NCBI GenBank assembly: GCA_041389885.1
Contig: JAWKRB010000009.1
Span: 186,001 to 250,000, forward strand
Length of the DNA: 64,000 bases
Direction: 5' to 3'
Source of the DNA: JAWKRB01 sp041389885
Lineage (GTDB): Bacteria > Myxococcota_A > Polyangia > Polyangiales > Ga0077539
The notes under the pieces were generated by a model, which was not told the origin of the DNA, made no database searches, and saw only the letters and a list, made by a program, of their open reading frames with translations. A program made the position numbers and the translations under genes. Positions 46,234 to 54,916 of this stretch are shown in pieces (the first letter of the stretch is position 1; each line of letters opens with the position of its first letter).

Positions 46234-46887
46234 ATGGATATCCGTCGAACGCTGCGCGAAGCGATCAACAAGAGCGCCCTGTACCCAGCCGTCCAGCGCG
46301 GCGTCGAGTGGGTTCGCAACGAGCAGGCCCTTCGGGCCTGGGCGCTGGAGGGCGCGGGGGGGCCTCCGCCCCACCTGCTCAAGCAGGGGGTGCTGCGGGA
46401 GTACGCCTCGGCGCACGGGCTGCGCACGCTGGTCGAGACGGGCACGTACCTGGGCTCGATGGTCCACGCGATGCGTCCGTTCTTCGACCGGGTGATCACC
46501 ATCGAGGTCGACGAGGCGTTGGCGGCGCGCGCGCGCCGGCGCTTCGCGGGGGACGCAGGCGTCACCGTGCTCCAGGGAGACAGCGGCGAGCTGATGCCCG
46601 GCGTCGTGCAGGGCCTGCAGGGCCCCGCGCTCTTCTGGCTCGACGGGCACTTCTCTGGCGGCGTCACGGGCTCCGGCGCGTCCCACTGCCCGGTGATGAA
46701 CGAGCTGCCGCCCATCCTGGGGGACGCGCGCTTCGAGCACGTGATCCTGATCGACGACTCCCGGTGCTTCGGGGTCGACCCGGCCTACCCGACCCTCGAC
46801 GAGGTGCGCGCGGCGGTGCTCGCCGCCCGCCCGAATTTCACGGCGTCGGTCGAGAACGACATCCAGCGCTACGCCCCGCCGCGCTAG
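46234..46887 (+). CDS. SAM-methyltransferase-fold protein
   Basis: 217 residues. TLVETGTYLGSMVHAMRPFF near 63-82, VITIEVDEALAARARRRF near 85-102 and LFWLDGHFSGGVTGSGASHC near 130-150 match the class I methyltransferase-fold (Methyltransf_24/FkbM-like) proteins found in capsule and LPS loci, with the GTYLG and LDGH patterns of that group. It may methylate or otherwise handle a glycan. No membrane segment; cytosolic. ATG 46234 has GAGAGAGG upstream; a GTG one codon earlier is possible. It stands alone between divergent/parallel genes, with its own promoter. Confidence 0.7.
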   Translation: MDIRRTLREAINKSALYPAVQRGVEWVRNEQALRAWALEGAGGPPPHLLKQGVLREYASAHGLRTLVETGTYLGSMVHAMRPFFDRVITIEVDEALAARARRRFAGDAGVTVLQGDSGELMPGVVQGLQGPALFWLDGHFSGGVTGSGASHCPVMNELPPILGDARFEHVILIDDSRCFGVDPAYPTLDEVRAAVLAARPNFTASVENDIQRYAPPR

Positions 46888-46918
46888 CGTCGGGTCGGAG
46901 CCGCCGCGTGAGAGCGGC

Positions 46919-46948
46919 TTGATCGCGCGCGCGGCGTCGCGATAGAAC
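46919..46948 (+). promoter_or_regulatory. Possible promoter of the HEAT-repeat gene
   Basis: TTGATC (46919-46924), 18-base spacer, TAGAAC (46943-46948), 61 bases before ATG 47010. The same TAGAAC -10 hexamer occurs before the PEGA kinase. The motif ATAGAACCC is repeated once more at about 46986-46994. Confidence 0.4.
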
Positions 46949-47009
46949 CCGCGGCGTCGTCTGTCGCGACGCGGTCGCGTCAGGTCATAGAACCCCGAGA
47001 GCCGTTCAA

Positions 47010-47879
47010 ATGCCCCCCAATCACTTTCGCCACGCGCTCTTCGCCGCCGTGATCGTCAGCGTCACCGCCCACTCGGGGTGGGCGCAGCCTCGAGCGCCGA
47101 GGCGCACCGCGGGCGCCGCCGCCCGGGTGATCCCGCTCCGAGACGCCGTGCAGATGCTCCACGCCGCGAACCCCGACGAGGTCCGAGAGGGCGTCGCGGC
47201 GCTGACGCGCCTCGGGACCGCCGAGGTGGTCCCCCCGCTGGTTGAGCTGATCGAGTCGGGGCTGAGCGACAGCCTCCTCGACTACGTCGTCGAGCAGCTG
47301 GGGTTCGTGGGGCGGGCCGAGGCGATCCCCACGCTCTCGACCCTGCTGCACCACCGCCGCACCGCGGTGCGTCGCCTCTCGGTCTCGGCGATGAAGAACC
47401 TCTTTCAGCGCACCCGCGACGCGCGCGTGCCCCCGCTGCTCGAGAGCGCGCTGCGCGACTCGGACCGCGACGTGCGCGGCGAGGCCGCCACCGCGCTGGG
47501 CGACATCAACGCCCGCGCGTCGCTCGGGCTGCTGCAGCGCGCCTTCGACCGCAACGTCCCCGAGGCCAGCGTCGCGATCGGGCGCGTGGGTGATTTCGCC
47601 GCGGCGCAGCGGCTGATGGAGTCCATCGGCCGCACCCCGCTCTCGGTGCTGATCCCAGGCTTCGAGGCGTTCATGGCCCGCCGCGACCTCACCGACGACA
47701 ACCGCCACACCATCGTCGAGACGCTGGTGTCTCGGTCGCCCACGCGGCCCATCAAGGAGTTTCTCCAACGATGGGTGCAGGGCCTCCCCCCCAACGACCG
47801 CTCACGGGCGAGGCAGCGCGCGATGCTGGCGATCCGCCAGATCCGCGACGACGCCCCCGCCTCGGGAGGTGCGCAGTGA
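47010..47879 (+). CDS. Exported HEAT-repeat protein
   Basis: 289 residues with a signal peptide (FAAVIVSVTAHSGWAQ) and a HEAT-repeat solenoid: repeated helix pairs such as EVREGVAALTRLGTAEVVPPL, SLLDYVVEQLGFVGRAEAIP, AVRRLSVSAMKNLFQ and DVRGEAATALGDINARASLG. It acts as a protein-binding scaffold in the periplasm. It is translationally coupled (GTGA) to the next lipoprotein, which also carries HEAT-like repeats, so the two probably work together in the envelope. No catalytic motif. Confidence 0.75.
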   Translation: MPPNHFRHALFAAVIVSVTAHSGWAQPRAPRRTAGAAARVIPLRDAVQMLHAANPDEVREGVAALTRLGTAEVVPPLVELIESGLSDSLLDYVVEQLGFVGRAEAIPTLSTLLHHRRTAVRRLSVSAMKNLFQRTRDARVPPLLESALRDSDRDVRGEAATALGDINARASLGLLQRAFDRNVPEASVAIGRVGDFAAAQRLMESIGRTPLSVLIPGFEAFMARRDLTDDNRHTIVETLVSRSPTRPIKEFLQRWVQGLPPNDRSRARQRAMLAIRQIRDDAPASGGAQ

Positions 47880-50461
47880 ACCGCCGCGCCCGCCTCGCGC
47901 TCCTCGCGCTTCCGCTCCTCGCGGCGTCGTGCATGCCGCCGATTCGCGTCTCGACCGCGTTCTCGTCGCGCTTCGGCGACAACGACCGCGCCCGGCTGAC
48001 CCGGGTGCTCGAGCAGGTCGCCGCGGCTCCGGCGCCCTCCCGCGCGAGCGCGCCGCTCGTCGCCGCCGTGATTCAAGGGGAGCAGCGCGCGGTGGCGGTC
48101 TACGACGTCGCCACGCACCGCGCGCTGTGGACGCAGCCCATGACGGCCTCGAGCACGCCCGAGATCCTCGGCGACGCGCTGGTGGTGGAGGTGGGCTCGC
48201 GCACGGTGATCCTCGACCTGGCCACGGGCGCGCAGCGCGGACGCGTCGAGCACACGGGCCTCGAGCTCGCGGGAGCCGCGCGCGAAGGCGACACGATCGT
48301 GCTGTGTGCCTCGTCGGGCCTCAACGGAGGCACGCGTCGCGCGGGCCGCATCGTGGCCGTCGACGCCCGGAGCGGCAGCGAGAAGTGGTCCCACGACGTG
48401 GGCGGTCTCCTCGGTCGCCCCGCGGCGCGGGGAGGCTTCGCGTTCGTCCCCTGGGATCGACAGAGCGTCGCGGTGCTCAACCTCGCGACGGGCGTCGAGC
48501 AGGCGCGCGTCCGCTCGACCGACGACGTGCTGTCGTGGGTCGCGTCCTTTCCCGACGGGGTGTACTACGGCGGCCGCGGGATCTATCGGCTGACCGCGGA
48601 GAGCGCCAGCGGCACCCGCGCGGGGAGCGCGTTTCTCGCAAACCCGCTCGAGGGCGTGCCCGGCGACCCCCTCATCTTTCGCGACGGCTTTCGCGCCACC
48701 ACCGGGTCGCGCACCGCGCGCGACAAGATCCAGTTCGGCTTCGCCCCGCAGTCCGCTCAGGGGAGCACCGTGTCGCTCCAGGGTGAGACCGTGGTCCTCG
48801 GCTACTACCACGACGTGCTCGCCGTCGACGCCGCGAGCGGCGCCGTGCGCTGGGCGCAGCGCCTCGAAGAGGACATCGAGAGCATCTCGGTGACCGAGGC
48901 GGGGGTCTTCGTGGTCTCGGCGACGGGCAAGGTGCGAGGGCTCGAGCTCGCGACCGGCGCGGTCTCCCTCGTGGCCGACCTCGGCGCGAGCCTCGGCGCG
49001 GTGGCCCTCTCGCCGCAGGGGCTCACGGTGCCGACCGGCGGCGCCGCGCCCGAGGGCTCGGTGCGTGAGCAGCTGGTCGCGATGGTGCGCGACCCCGACA
49101 ACCGCCTCGTGCCCTTCAGGGCCTACCTCGTGGGGATCCTCGGGCGAATCGAGGACGAGAACGTCACCCGCGACCTGCTGGACCTCTACACCCAGCGGTC
49201 GATCCCGGTGCAGCTGAAGCAGCGCATCGCGACGGCGCTGCAGGCCCGGCGCAACGGCGCGCAGTTTCTGATCCAGGCGCTGCAGGAGCACTACGATTAC
49301 CTCGAAGGACGCCAGGCGCCGCCCCTTCAGGTGATCGCGCCGACGCTGGTCGCGATGGGCGCCCGGGAGGCGGTGCCGGGGCTCGTGGCGCACCTGCTCG
49401 ACCACGAGACGCCGGCGGCGTCGCTGCCCGACGTGATCTCCGCGATCGGCACGCTCGGCGAGGCGGCGTCGGTGCCGACGCTCCAGCGCTGGGTGCAGCT
49501 CTACCGCGCAGACACCTCGTTTCGCGGCGAGCAGGCCGTGGTGCTGAACACCGCGGCAGACGCGATCTTTCGCTACGGCGACGCGACGGCGCACGAGTGG
49601 CTCCACGCGCGGGCCCAGGACTCGACCTTCTCGACGGAGCTGCGCGCGCACATCGACGAGCTGTTCGCCCGCGCCGAGACCGACGCCCAGACCCGCGCGA
49701 CCCGGCAGAGCGAGAGCGAGCGCCAGGAGGCCCTCCAGGCCGAGCTCGGGCATCTGCGCGAGGCGATCCAGGCCGTCCCCGGGCGGCTCTCGGACGAGGC
49801 CATCGACGGCGCCTGGAACGCGCACCTCGACGAGCTCCGCGAGTGCGCCCAGGGGGCGGTGACGCGCAACCCGGCGCTCAACCAGATCCGCGTGGTGGTG
49901 ACCCTCCGCGGCGACGTGCCCCGCGCGATGCTGCAAGACGCGCCGCCGCGTGAGGTGACCGAGGAGAACGGCACGCGGCGCGCGGCGACGGGCGAGGAGT
50001 CGCTCGCGTGGGCGCACGCCCAGATGGAGCAGCTCGCCGCCCGGCGGGCGACAGTGCGGCTGATGACCTACGCGCCCAACGACGCCGCGATGCGCGCGTC
50101 ATGGACGGGGTCATTCGGCAGATGGAGTTCCCGGCCTTCAGAGCTCCGGCAGGAGTTTCGTCGGGTCATCGACACCCGAGGCGCGCGCTCGTCGGGCGCC
50201 GAGGCCGAGGCCTACTCGGGGCTGGGGGTCGACACCCAGGGCCGCGAGCTCCCGTGGTGGCTGGTCTCCGCGCCCACGCTCGAGGTCGTGAACCCGGTCC
50301 CGGTGACCGCGACGGTGACCCGGCCCTCGACCGCATCACGTCCCACCGCCCCGGCGACGGGTACCCCCCCGGCGACGGGCACCCCCCCGGCGACGGGCAC
50401 GCCTCCCAGCCCCGGCACCCCCCCAGCGACCACGGGCGCGCGGCCCTGGTGGGAGGAGTGA
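47876..50461 (+). CDS. Envelope lipoprotein with PQQ-like propeller, HEAT repeats and AgmX-like tail
   Basis: 861 residues; GTG 47876 overlaps the previous stop. Lipobox LLAASC near residue 20. A beta-propeller of PQQ/BamB type covers about 45-370 (repeats like ILDLATGAQRGRV, VAVDARSGSEKWSHDVGGL, AVDAASGAVRWAQRL). HEAT-like helices cover 410-570 (ALQARRNGAQFLIQALQE, AVPGLVAHLLDHETPAAS). After a charged helix, ECAQGAVTRNPALNQIRVVV resembles the AgmX/TonB-like domain of myxobacterial envelope proteins. The tail has a PATGTP triple repeat. Near 50095-50165 two compensating shifts may have scrambled ~20 residues (see findings). It is probably outer-membrane associated. Confidence 0.75.
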   Translation: MNRRARLALLALPLLAASCMPPIRVSTAFSSRFGDNDRARLTRVLEQVAAAPAPSRASAPLVAAVIQGEQRAVAVYDVATHRALWTQPMTASSTPEILGDALVVEVGSRTVILDLATGAQRGRVEHTGLELAGAAREGDTIVLCASSGLNGGTRRAGRIVAVDARSGSEKWSHDVGGLLGRPAARGGFAFVPWDRQSVAVLNLATGVEQARVRSTDDVLSWVASFPDGVYYGGRGIYRLTAESASGTRAGSAFLANPLEGVPGDPLIFRDGFRATTGSRTARDKIQFGFAPQSAQGSTVSLQGETVVLGYYHDVLAVDAASGAVRWAQRLEEDIESISVTEAGVFVVSATGKVRGLELATGAVSLVADLGASLGAVALSPQGLTVPTGGAAPEGSVREQLVAMVRDPDNRLVPFRAYLVGILGRIEDENVTRDLLDLYTQRSIPVQLKQRIATALQARRNGAQFLIQALQEHYDYLEGRQAPPLQVIAPTLVAMGAREAVPGLVAHLLDHETPAASLPDVISAIGTLGEAASVPTLQRWVQLYRADTSFRGEQAVVLNTAADAIFRYGDATAHEWLHARAQDSTFSTELRAHIDELFARAETDAQTRATRQSESERQEALQAELGHLREAIQAVPGRLSDEAIDGAWNAHLDELRECAQGAVTRNPALNQIRVVVTLRGDVPRAMLQDAPPREVTEENGTRRAATGEESLAWAHAQMEQLAARRATVRLMTYAPNDAAMRASWTGSFGRWSSRPSELRQEFRRVIDTRGARSSGAEAEAYSGLGVDTQGRELPWWLVSAPTLEVVNPVPVTATVTRPSTASRPTAPATGTPPATGTPPATGTPPSPGTPPATTGARPWWEE
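50351..50404 (+). repeat. Three tandem 18-base units in the lipoprotein tail
   Basis: Three near-identical 18-base units encode PATGTP three times near the C-terminus of the preceding lipoprotein. This is a typical slippage-prone, Pro/Thr-rich spacer. Confidence 0.8.
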
Positions 50462-50521
50462 GCGTCGCAGACGCACCCCGTTCAGGCTCGTGGAACACTC
50501 GCATCGGTCCGGATTTTCACC

Positions 50522-50551
50522 TTGCGATCCTCGGTTCGTTGGGGCTATGAG
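50522..50551 (+). promoter_or_regulatory. Possible promoter of the 84-residue gene
   Basis: TTGCGA (50522-50527), 18-base spacer, TATGAG (50546-50551), 44 bases before GTG 50596. Moderate match only. Confidence 0.35.
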
Positions 50552-50595
50552 GTCCGACCTCTCTACCAGGTGGCAACCTTGTCAGGAGCATCGTC

Positions 50596-50850
50596 GTGAA
50601 GGAACTTGTTCGTTATTTGCTCGAAAACATCCAGATCGATTTCCAGGGAGGGATCGACCTGGACACGATGCGGGAGTTCCTCCGCAAGGACGACAGCCAG
50701 GATGCGCGGGTGCTGCTTCGTCGGCTCAACGAGGACGGGGGTCCCGACGACCTCCTCCTCGCCCTCGCCGATGTGCTCAAGCCCCAGATCTCCGCGGGCA
50801 TCACCGACCAGGTGATCCGCGACGAGATCCTGCAGTACGCCGAGTCCTGA
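50596..50850 (+). CDS. Small acidic protein of unknown function
   Basis: 84 residues from GTG 50596 (AGGAGC upstream). It is mainly helical and acidic: VRYLLENIQIDFQGGIDLDT, LLLALADVLKPQISAG, DEILQYAES. No signal peptide, Cys or known motif. Codon use is unlike a random frame (strong GC3), and a promoter-like site precedes it, so it is probably real. Its stop TGA lies inside a CTGA overlap with the next gene's presumed start. Confidence 0.6.
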   Translation: MKELVRYLLENIQIDFQGGIDLDTMREFLRKDDSQDARVLLRRLNEDGGPDDLLLALADVLKPQISAGITDQVIRDEILQYAES

Positions 50851-51653
50851 TCCTCGCCCTCGCCTCGACCCTCGGGTCGGGGTGTGACCTCTCCCCGCCC
50901 CCCCCCGGGGGCTCCCTCGACCCCGTCACCATCACCCGCATCGACCCCGCGCCCGTGGACGGCGGAGTGTCCCGTCTCCTCGTGGGCGCGCCGTTGCGCG
51001 TCGAGGTCAGTCGGCTCCTCGCGCCCTCCACGGTGCAGCGGGCTTCGGTGAGGGTCACCTCGGGACCGTTCTCGGTGTACGGCGGCGTGCGCTACGACCC
51101 TGTCCGTCGTGAGGTGCGCTTCACGCCGAACGCCCCCGACCTCAGGCCCGGGCTCCGCTACGTCTTTCGCGTCGACACCACCCTGCAGGCCTGGGACGGG
51201 GCCCCCCTCAGCGCGGCGTTGGAGATGCCCTTCGTGCCAGAGGGTCGCGCCCCGGCGCAGACGCCGACGACGCCCTCGCTGCGCGACGACATCGCCCCGG
51301 TCTTCGCGGCGCGGTGCGCGCGCCCGGAGTGCCACGGGGGCGACGCTCCCGCGATGGGCCTCGACCTGAGCGACGCCGACGCGATCTATCGCACGGCGGT
51401 CGGCGTCCTCGCGGCGCAGTCCGCCCGCGGAGGGCTCGCGCCGGACTACACCGATCCCCGCTGGGGAGCGCTCTTTCGCGTCGATCCAGGCGACGCGCCG
51501 GGGCTCGGACGGCCCGCCTACAGCTACCTGATCTACAAGCTCCTGGGGGAGGGTCCGACGCGCGGCGGGAGGATGCCCCCCGACGCGCCGCTCACGCAGC
51601 GAGAGCTCGAGTCGGTCTCGGACTGGATCGCCGCGGGCGCCCCTCGAAACTGA
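50847..51653 (+). CDS. Lipoprotein with Ig-like domain and CX4CH haem-like motif
   Basis: About 268 residues. The lipobox LGSGCDL is clear, but the start is not: the frame reads VRRVLILALASTLGSGC without an ATG, GTG or TTG. CTG 50847 overlapping the previous TGA (CTGA) is the nearest candidate, or the GTA at 50835 is a misread GTG. After the signal comes a Big_5/SbsA-type Ig-like domain (ITRIDPAPVDGG, VRFTPNAPDLRPG). CARPECHGGDAP near 155 is a CX4CH variant of a haem c site, and GGRMPPDAPLT near 245 could give a Met ligand. It is a probable exported c-type cytochrome-like protein. Confidence 0.6.
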   Translation: MILALASTLGSGCDLSPPPPGGSLDPVTITRIDPAPVDGGVSRLLVGAPLRVEVSRLLAPSTVQRASVRVTSGPFSVYGGVRYDPVRREVRFTPNAPDLRPGLRYVFRVDTTLQAWDGAPLSAALEMPFVPEGRAPAQTPTTPSLRDDIAPVFAARCARPECHGGDAPAMGLDLSDADAIYRTAVGVLAAQSARGGLAPDYTDPRWGALFRVDPGDAPGLGRPAYSYLIYKLLGEGPTRGGRMPPDAPLTQRELESVSDWIAAGAPRN

Positions 51654-51704
51654 GCGTAACGCCGCCTTGACACTGCGACGAGGCGCGGGCTAGTCCCTCC
51701 CGCC

Positions 51705-52631
51705 ATGTCGGGTTCAAGGGTCTCTCTCGCGTTGGTCTTCGTCCTTGGCGGACTCGGGATGGGCGCGAGCTGTCGCAACAACCGCGCGCAGCCGCAGCCG
51801 ACGCAGGAGGCCGCAGACGCCGCCCCCGCGGCGCCCACGCCGCCGCCCTCGGGCAACGTCACGCAGGTCGACGGCCTCGACCTCTCCGAGCTCAGCGCGG
51901 CGGAGCGAGAGACCCTGTGGGCCATCGCGAACGAGGAGCTCTCGCCCTGCGGTGACCCGCACTCCCTCGCGGTGTGCGCGCGCGACCGCCTGGCGTGTCG
52001 AAGCTGCCTCCCGGCGCTGCGCTTCCTCGCCCGGCGGGTGCGCGACGGATACCCCCGCGACCAGCTCTCCGATCACATGCGCCAGCGGTACTCCGCGTCG
52101 TCGGTGGTGGAGATTCGCACCGAGGGCGCGCCGAGCCACGGCTCCGTCGCCGCGGGCGTCACCGTGGTCGAGTTCAGTGACTACGAGTGCCCGCACTGCG
52201 CCGCCGCCGTGCCCCTGCTCCGGCAGATCGCGCGCGACCTCGAGGGGCGCATTCGCATGGTGCACATGAACTTCCCGCTGAGCGGGCACACCCACGCGAT
52301 GCCCGCCGCGCGCGCCGCGCTCGCCGCGGGTCGGCAGGGAAAGTTCTGGGAGATGAACGACCTTCTCTTTCAGAACCAGCGCCACCTCGAGCCCGAGGAC
52401 ATCGAGCGCTACGCCACGCAGCTTGGCCTCGACCTGACCCGCTTTCGCGCCGACATCGCCTCGCCTGAGATCGAGGCCGCGATTCAAGCCACCCGACGCG
52501 AGGGCGAGCGTCTGCAGATCAACGGGACCCCGACGATCTTCATCAACGGTCGACGCTTCGAGCTCAACCTCGACCGCGAGACCCTGCGCGACTGGATTCA
52601 GGAGGAGCTCGACTCGGGCGGAGCGCGCTGA
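51705..52631 (+). CDS. DsbA-family thiol-disulfide lipoprotein
   Basis: 308 residues. The signal peptide ends in a lipobox (GMGASC), followed by a Pro-rich linker and a thioredoxin-fold DsbA domain with the active site CPHC near 162-165 in VVEFSDYECPHC. The cis-Pro loop NGTPTIFINGR lies near 270-280. An N-terminal Cys-containing insert (SPCGDP, ARDRLACRSC) precedes the catalytic domain. Such proteins form, isomerise or reduce disulfides in the periplasm; the lipid anchor fixes it to a membrane. It may service cytochromes or secreted proteins nearby, but no partner is clear. Confidence 0.88.
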   Translation: MSGSRVSLALVFVLGGLGMGASCRNNRAQPQPTQEAADAAPAAPTPPPSGNVTQVDGLDLSELSAAERETLWAIANEELSPCGDPHSLAVCARDRLACRSCLPALRFLARRVRDGYPRDQLSDHMRQRYSASSVVEIRTEGAPSHGSVAAGVTVVEFSDYECPHCAAAVPLLRQIARDLEGRIRMVHMNFPLSGHTHAMPAARAALAAGRQGKFWEMNDLLFQNQRHLEPEDIERYATQLGLDLTRFRADIASPEIEAAIQATRREGERLQINGTPTIFINGRRFELNLDRETLRDWIQEELDSGGAR

Positions 52632-52652
52632 TCGGCGCGGGCCGCCCCGCGG

Positions 52653-54854
52653 TCAGCGCTTCGCGGGAGGGAGCGAGCGGCGGGGCGGCGGGGCAAACTC
52701 GACGGCGGCCGCCTTGCTCGACTGCGACGCCATGAACTCACCGAACTGCCCCGCGACGTAGGTCACCGCGTCGAGCTCGTCGCCCTCGAAGGGCTCGGCG
52801 CCGACGACCCGGTGCAGTTGGAGCAGACCGAAGAGCCGCTCGCGGTGCATCGACGGCGCGAAGGCACCGCCACCGTCGGCCATCTCGTCATCGATCACGT
52901 CGTCGGTGCTGCACGAGGCCACGATCAGGCCTCCGCGTCCCCTCACGACCTTGCCCACGGCGCCCTTCGTCGCGCGCTCACGGCGACCGGTCGCCGACTC
53001 CGAGCCCGCCGCCGCGGCGACGACGAACTCGTCCTTGTCGATGTCGTAGACCGACACGCCGACGACGTCGCACTGCACGTGGTCCATCATCAGCTGAGCG
53101 ATGTACTTCGCGGCCGCGTCGGCGCTCTCCATGTGGGAGAGGTCCATCAGCGCGTCGAAGAGCTCGCTGAGCAGGTCCTTGCCGCGCTGGCGCTTCGGGA
53201 GCACCCGGGGCTGTCGGCGAGGCTTCTGTGCCGCCTCGACGACCGGAGTCGCCTCCACCGGCGCGACCTCCGCCGCGGGTGTCGCGGAGCCGACCTCGGC
53301 GACGCCAGCGGCGTCTTCGACGATGATCGAAGACTCGTGCGCCTCGGGCGCGGCCTCTGCGACCGGCGCGGCCTCCGCGGCCTCCACGACCGGTGCGGGC
53401 TCCGCGACCGGTGCGGCCTCCACGACGGGCGCGGCGTCCGCGACCGGTGCAGGCTCCACGACAGGCGCGGCCTCCACGACCGGTGCAGGCTCCACGACCG
53501 GTGCGGCCTCCACGACCGGTGCAGGCTCCACGACCGGCGCGGCCTCCACGACCGGTGCAGGCTCCACGACCGGTGCAGGCTCCACGACCGGCGCGGCTCG
53601 ACGACCGGTGCAGGCTCCACGACAGGCGCGGCCTCCACGACCGGTGCAGGCTCCACGACCGGTGCAGGCTCCACGACAGGCGCGGCCTCCACGACCGGCG
53701 CGGCTTCGACGACCGGCGCGGCCTCCACGACCGGCGCGGCCTCGACGACCGGCGCGGCTTCGACGACCGGCGCGGCCTCCACGACCGGCGCGGCCTCGAC
53801 GACAGGCGCAGGCTCCACGACAGGCGCAGGCTCCACGACGGGCGCGGGCTTCACCTCCGCGCGCGTCGACCGACTGCTCATCGTCACCGAGCGCGCTCGA
53901 GGACGCGACGACCACCGCGCTGATATCGACGCTCCCAGAGGCGTCCGCCTCGCGCCCCTCGGTCGCGTGGATCTCGCTCGCCACCGGACGCGACGCGCCG
54001 TTCACCGACGACCCGGCCGCGCTCGGGCGCGTGAATTCGGGTTCGCCGCGCCAGTCTTTCCACCGCGCCTCGACCAGGGCTGGCCGCAGAGGACGCTGCG
54101 TGAAGTGATGGTCGAAGACAGCGATGACGACGTAGCGCCCCCGAGGACGCGTCGCGAGGGCTCGCCGCAACGTCGACAGGGCCTGCCGCGCGACCTGCTC
54201 GGCGTCGTCGGGGGTGGTGTCGGCCGGCACCGCGAACACCCGCTCGCGGTAGGTGAGGGGGTTGCTCTCAGACGGGTCCTGATCGCGCTCGAACAGCAGG
54301 TCAGGGGTCAGCGCGCCCCGCGGAGAAGAATCGGGAGCAGACGCGCCCCGTGGCGCCTCCGACGACTCGGCGGTCGACGGCTCGCTCGGCGGAGTCGACG
54401 CGACCTCGGCGGTCGACGGCTCGCTCGGCGGAGTCGACGCGGCCTCGGCGGTCGACGGCTCGCTCGGCGGAGTCGACGCGACCTCGGCGGTCGCCACCAC
54501 GACCGCAGGCTCCAAAGCGGGCTGCGGCTGCGACGCGAAGTCCTCAGGGTTCGCGTCGGCCGCGAGCGCGAAGGGCGAGACCGGCGCGGACAGATCGGCC
54601 GAGGCAGGCTCGGGCGCGACGACGGGCGCCGGCGCCTCCGAGGGCGCGCCTCCGAGCGGCCGGATCGTGTACCAGTCGCGGGTGCCGAGATCGAGCACGC
54701 GGACCACGTTGTCTGCGTCGAATTCGCAGCGAAATTTCTGTACCGGCGAGCCCCCGCGAGCGTGCGTCAACGCGCCAGCCCACGACTCGGCATCAACGGT
54801 TACGGACGCGGCGGTACCGCCGGAGGGAGCAGGCAGTTCAACGACCCAACGCAT
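52653..54854 (-). CDS. Low-complexity repeat protein with C-terminal GAF domain, frameshifted
   Basis: ATG 54854 begins a ~730-codon protein. The N-terminal ~60 residues (RWVVELPAPSGGTAASVTVD and RVLDLGTRDWYTIRPLGG) are a small beta domain that recurs in myxobacterial proteins. Pro/Ala repeats follow, then RERVFAVPADTTPDDAEQVA and RYVVIAVFDHH, then a long APVVE[AP] repeat (separate entry), then a GAF domain at the C-terminus (FDALMDLSHMESADAAAKY, MDHVQCDVVGVSVYDIDKDE, ERLFGLLQLHRVVGAEPF). The open frame is out of phase between about 53870 and 53597: one C is missing at 53597 compared with the other repeat units, and another indel lies near 53862. Cytosolic signalling role inferred from GAF. 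Confidence 0.65.
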   Translation of the reverse strand: MRWVVELPAPSGGTAASVTVDAESWAGALTHARGGSPVQKFRCEFDADNVVRVLDLGTRDWYTIRPLGGAPSEAPAPVVAPEPASADLSAPVSPFALAADANPEDFASQPQPALEPAVVVATAEVASTPPSEPSTAEAASTPPSEPSTAEVASTPPSEPSTAESSEAPRGASAPDSSPRGALTPDLLFERDQDPSESNPLTYRERVFAVPADTTPDDAEQVARQALSTLRRALATRPRGRYVVIAVFDHHFTQRPLRPALVEARWKDWRGEPEFTRPSAAGSSVNGASRPVASEIHATEGREADASGSVDISAVVVASSSALGDDEQSVDARGGEARARRGACACRGACACRRGRAGRGGRAGRRSRAGRRGRAGRGGRAGRRSRAGRGGRACRGACTGRGACTGRGGRACRGACTGRRAAPVVEPAPVVEPAPVVEAAPVVEPAPVVEAAPVVEPAPVVEAAPVVEPAPVADAAPVVEAAPVAEPAPVVEAAEAAPVAEAAPEAHESSIIVEDAAGVAEVGSATPAAEVAPVEATPVVEAAQKPRRQPRVLPKRQRGKDLLSELFDALMDLSHMESADAAAKYIAQLMMDHVQCDVVGVSVYDIDKDEFVVAAAAGSESATGRRERATKGAVGKVVRGRGGLIVASCSTDDVIDDEMADGGGAFAPSMHRERLFGLLQLHRVVGAEPFEGDELDAVTYVAGQFGEFMASQSSKAAAVEFAPPPRRSLPPAKR
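53353..53847 (-). repeat. 18-base tandem repeat encoding A-P-V-V-E-[A/P]
   Basis: About 26 units of a degenerate 18-base sequence (minus-strand sense GCACCGGTCGTGGAG plus Gly/Pro/Ala codon) encode a Pro/Val/Glu-rich stalk inside the GAF protein. Unit-to-unit identity is high and the phase is interrupted once (53597), so the array is prone to slippage and to assembly error. Confidence 0.85.
54369..54485 (-). repeat. Three 39-base tandem repeats in the GAF protein
   Basis: Three nearly perfect 39-base units (54369-54407, 54408-54446, 54447-54485) encode a 13-residue S-T-P-P-S-E-P-S-T-A-E-[V/A]-A segment on the minus strand. Confidence 0.85.
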
Positions 54855-54887
54855 AGTGTTTCTCCCCGTCCGTACGGGCGAGAGGCG

Positions 54888-54916
54888 ACGTAACAGACCG
54901 CCGCTCGCTACGTCAA
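54888..54916 (-). promoter_or_regulatory. Predicted promoter of the GAF repeat protein
   Basis: Minus strand: TTGACG (54916-54911), 17-base spacer, TTACGT (54893-54888), 34 bases before ATG 54854. It lies in the 88-base gap shared with the divergent regulator. Confidence 0.45.

Noticed and set aside
46899..46919. Small hairpin after the methyltransferase as a terminator
   Set aside because: Only a 6-bp stem with a 9-base loop and no T-run; overlaps the putative promoter.
53353..53847. The 18-base repeats as a CRISPR array
   Set aside because: Units are contiguous without spacers and encode a regular A-P-V-V-E pattern; no cas genes are nearby.
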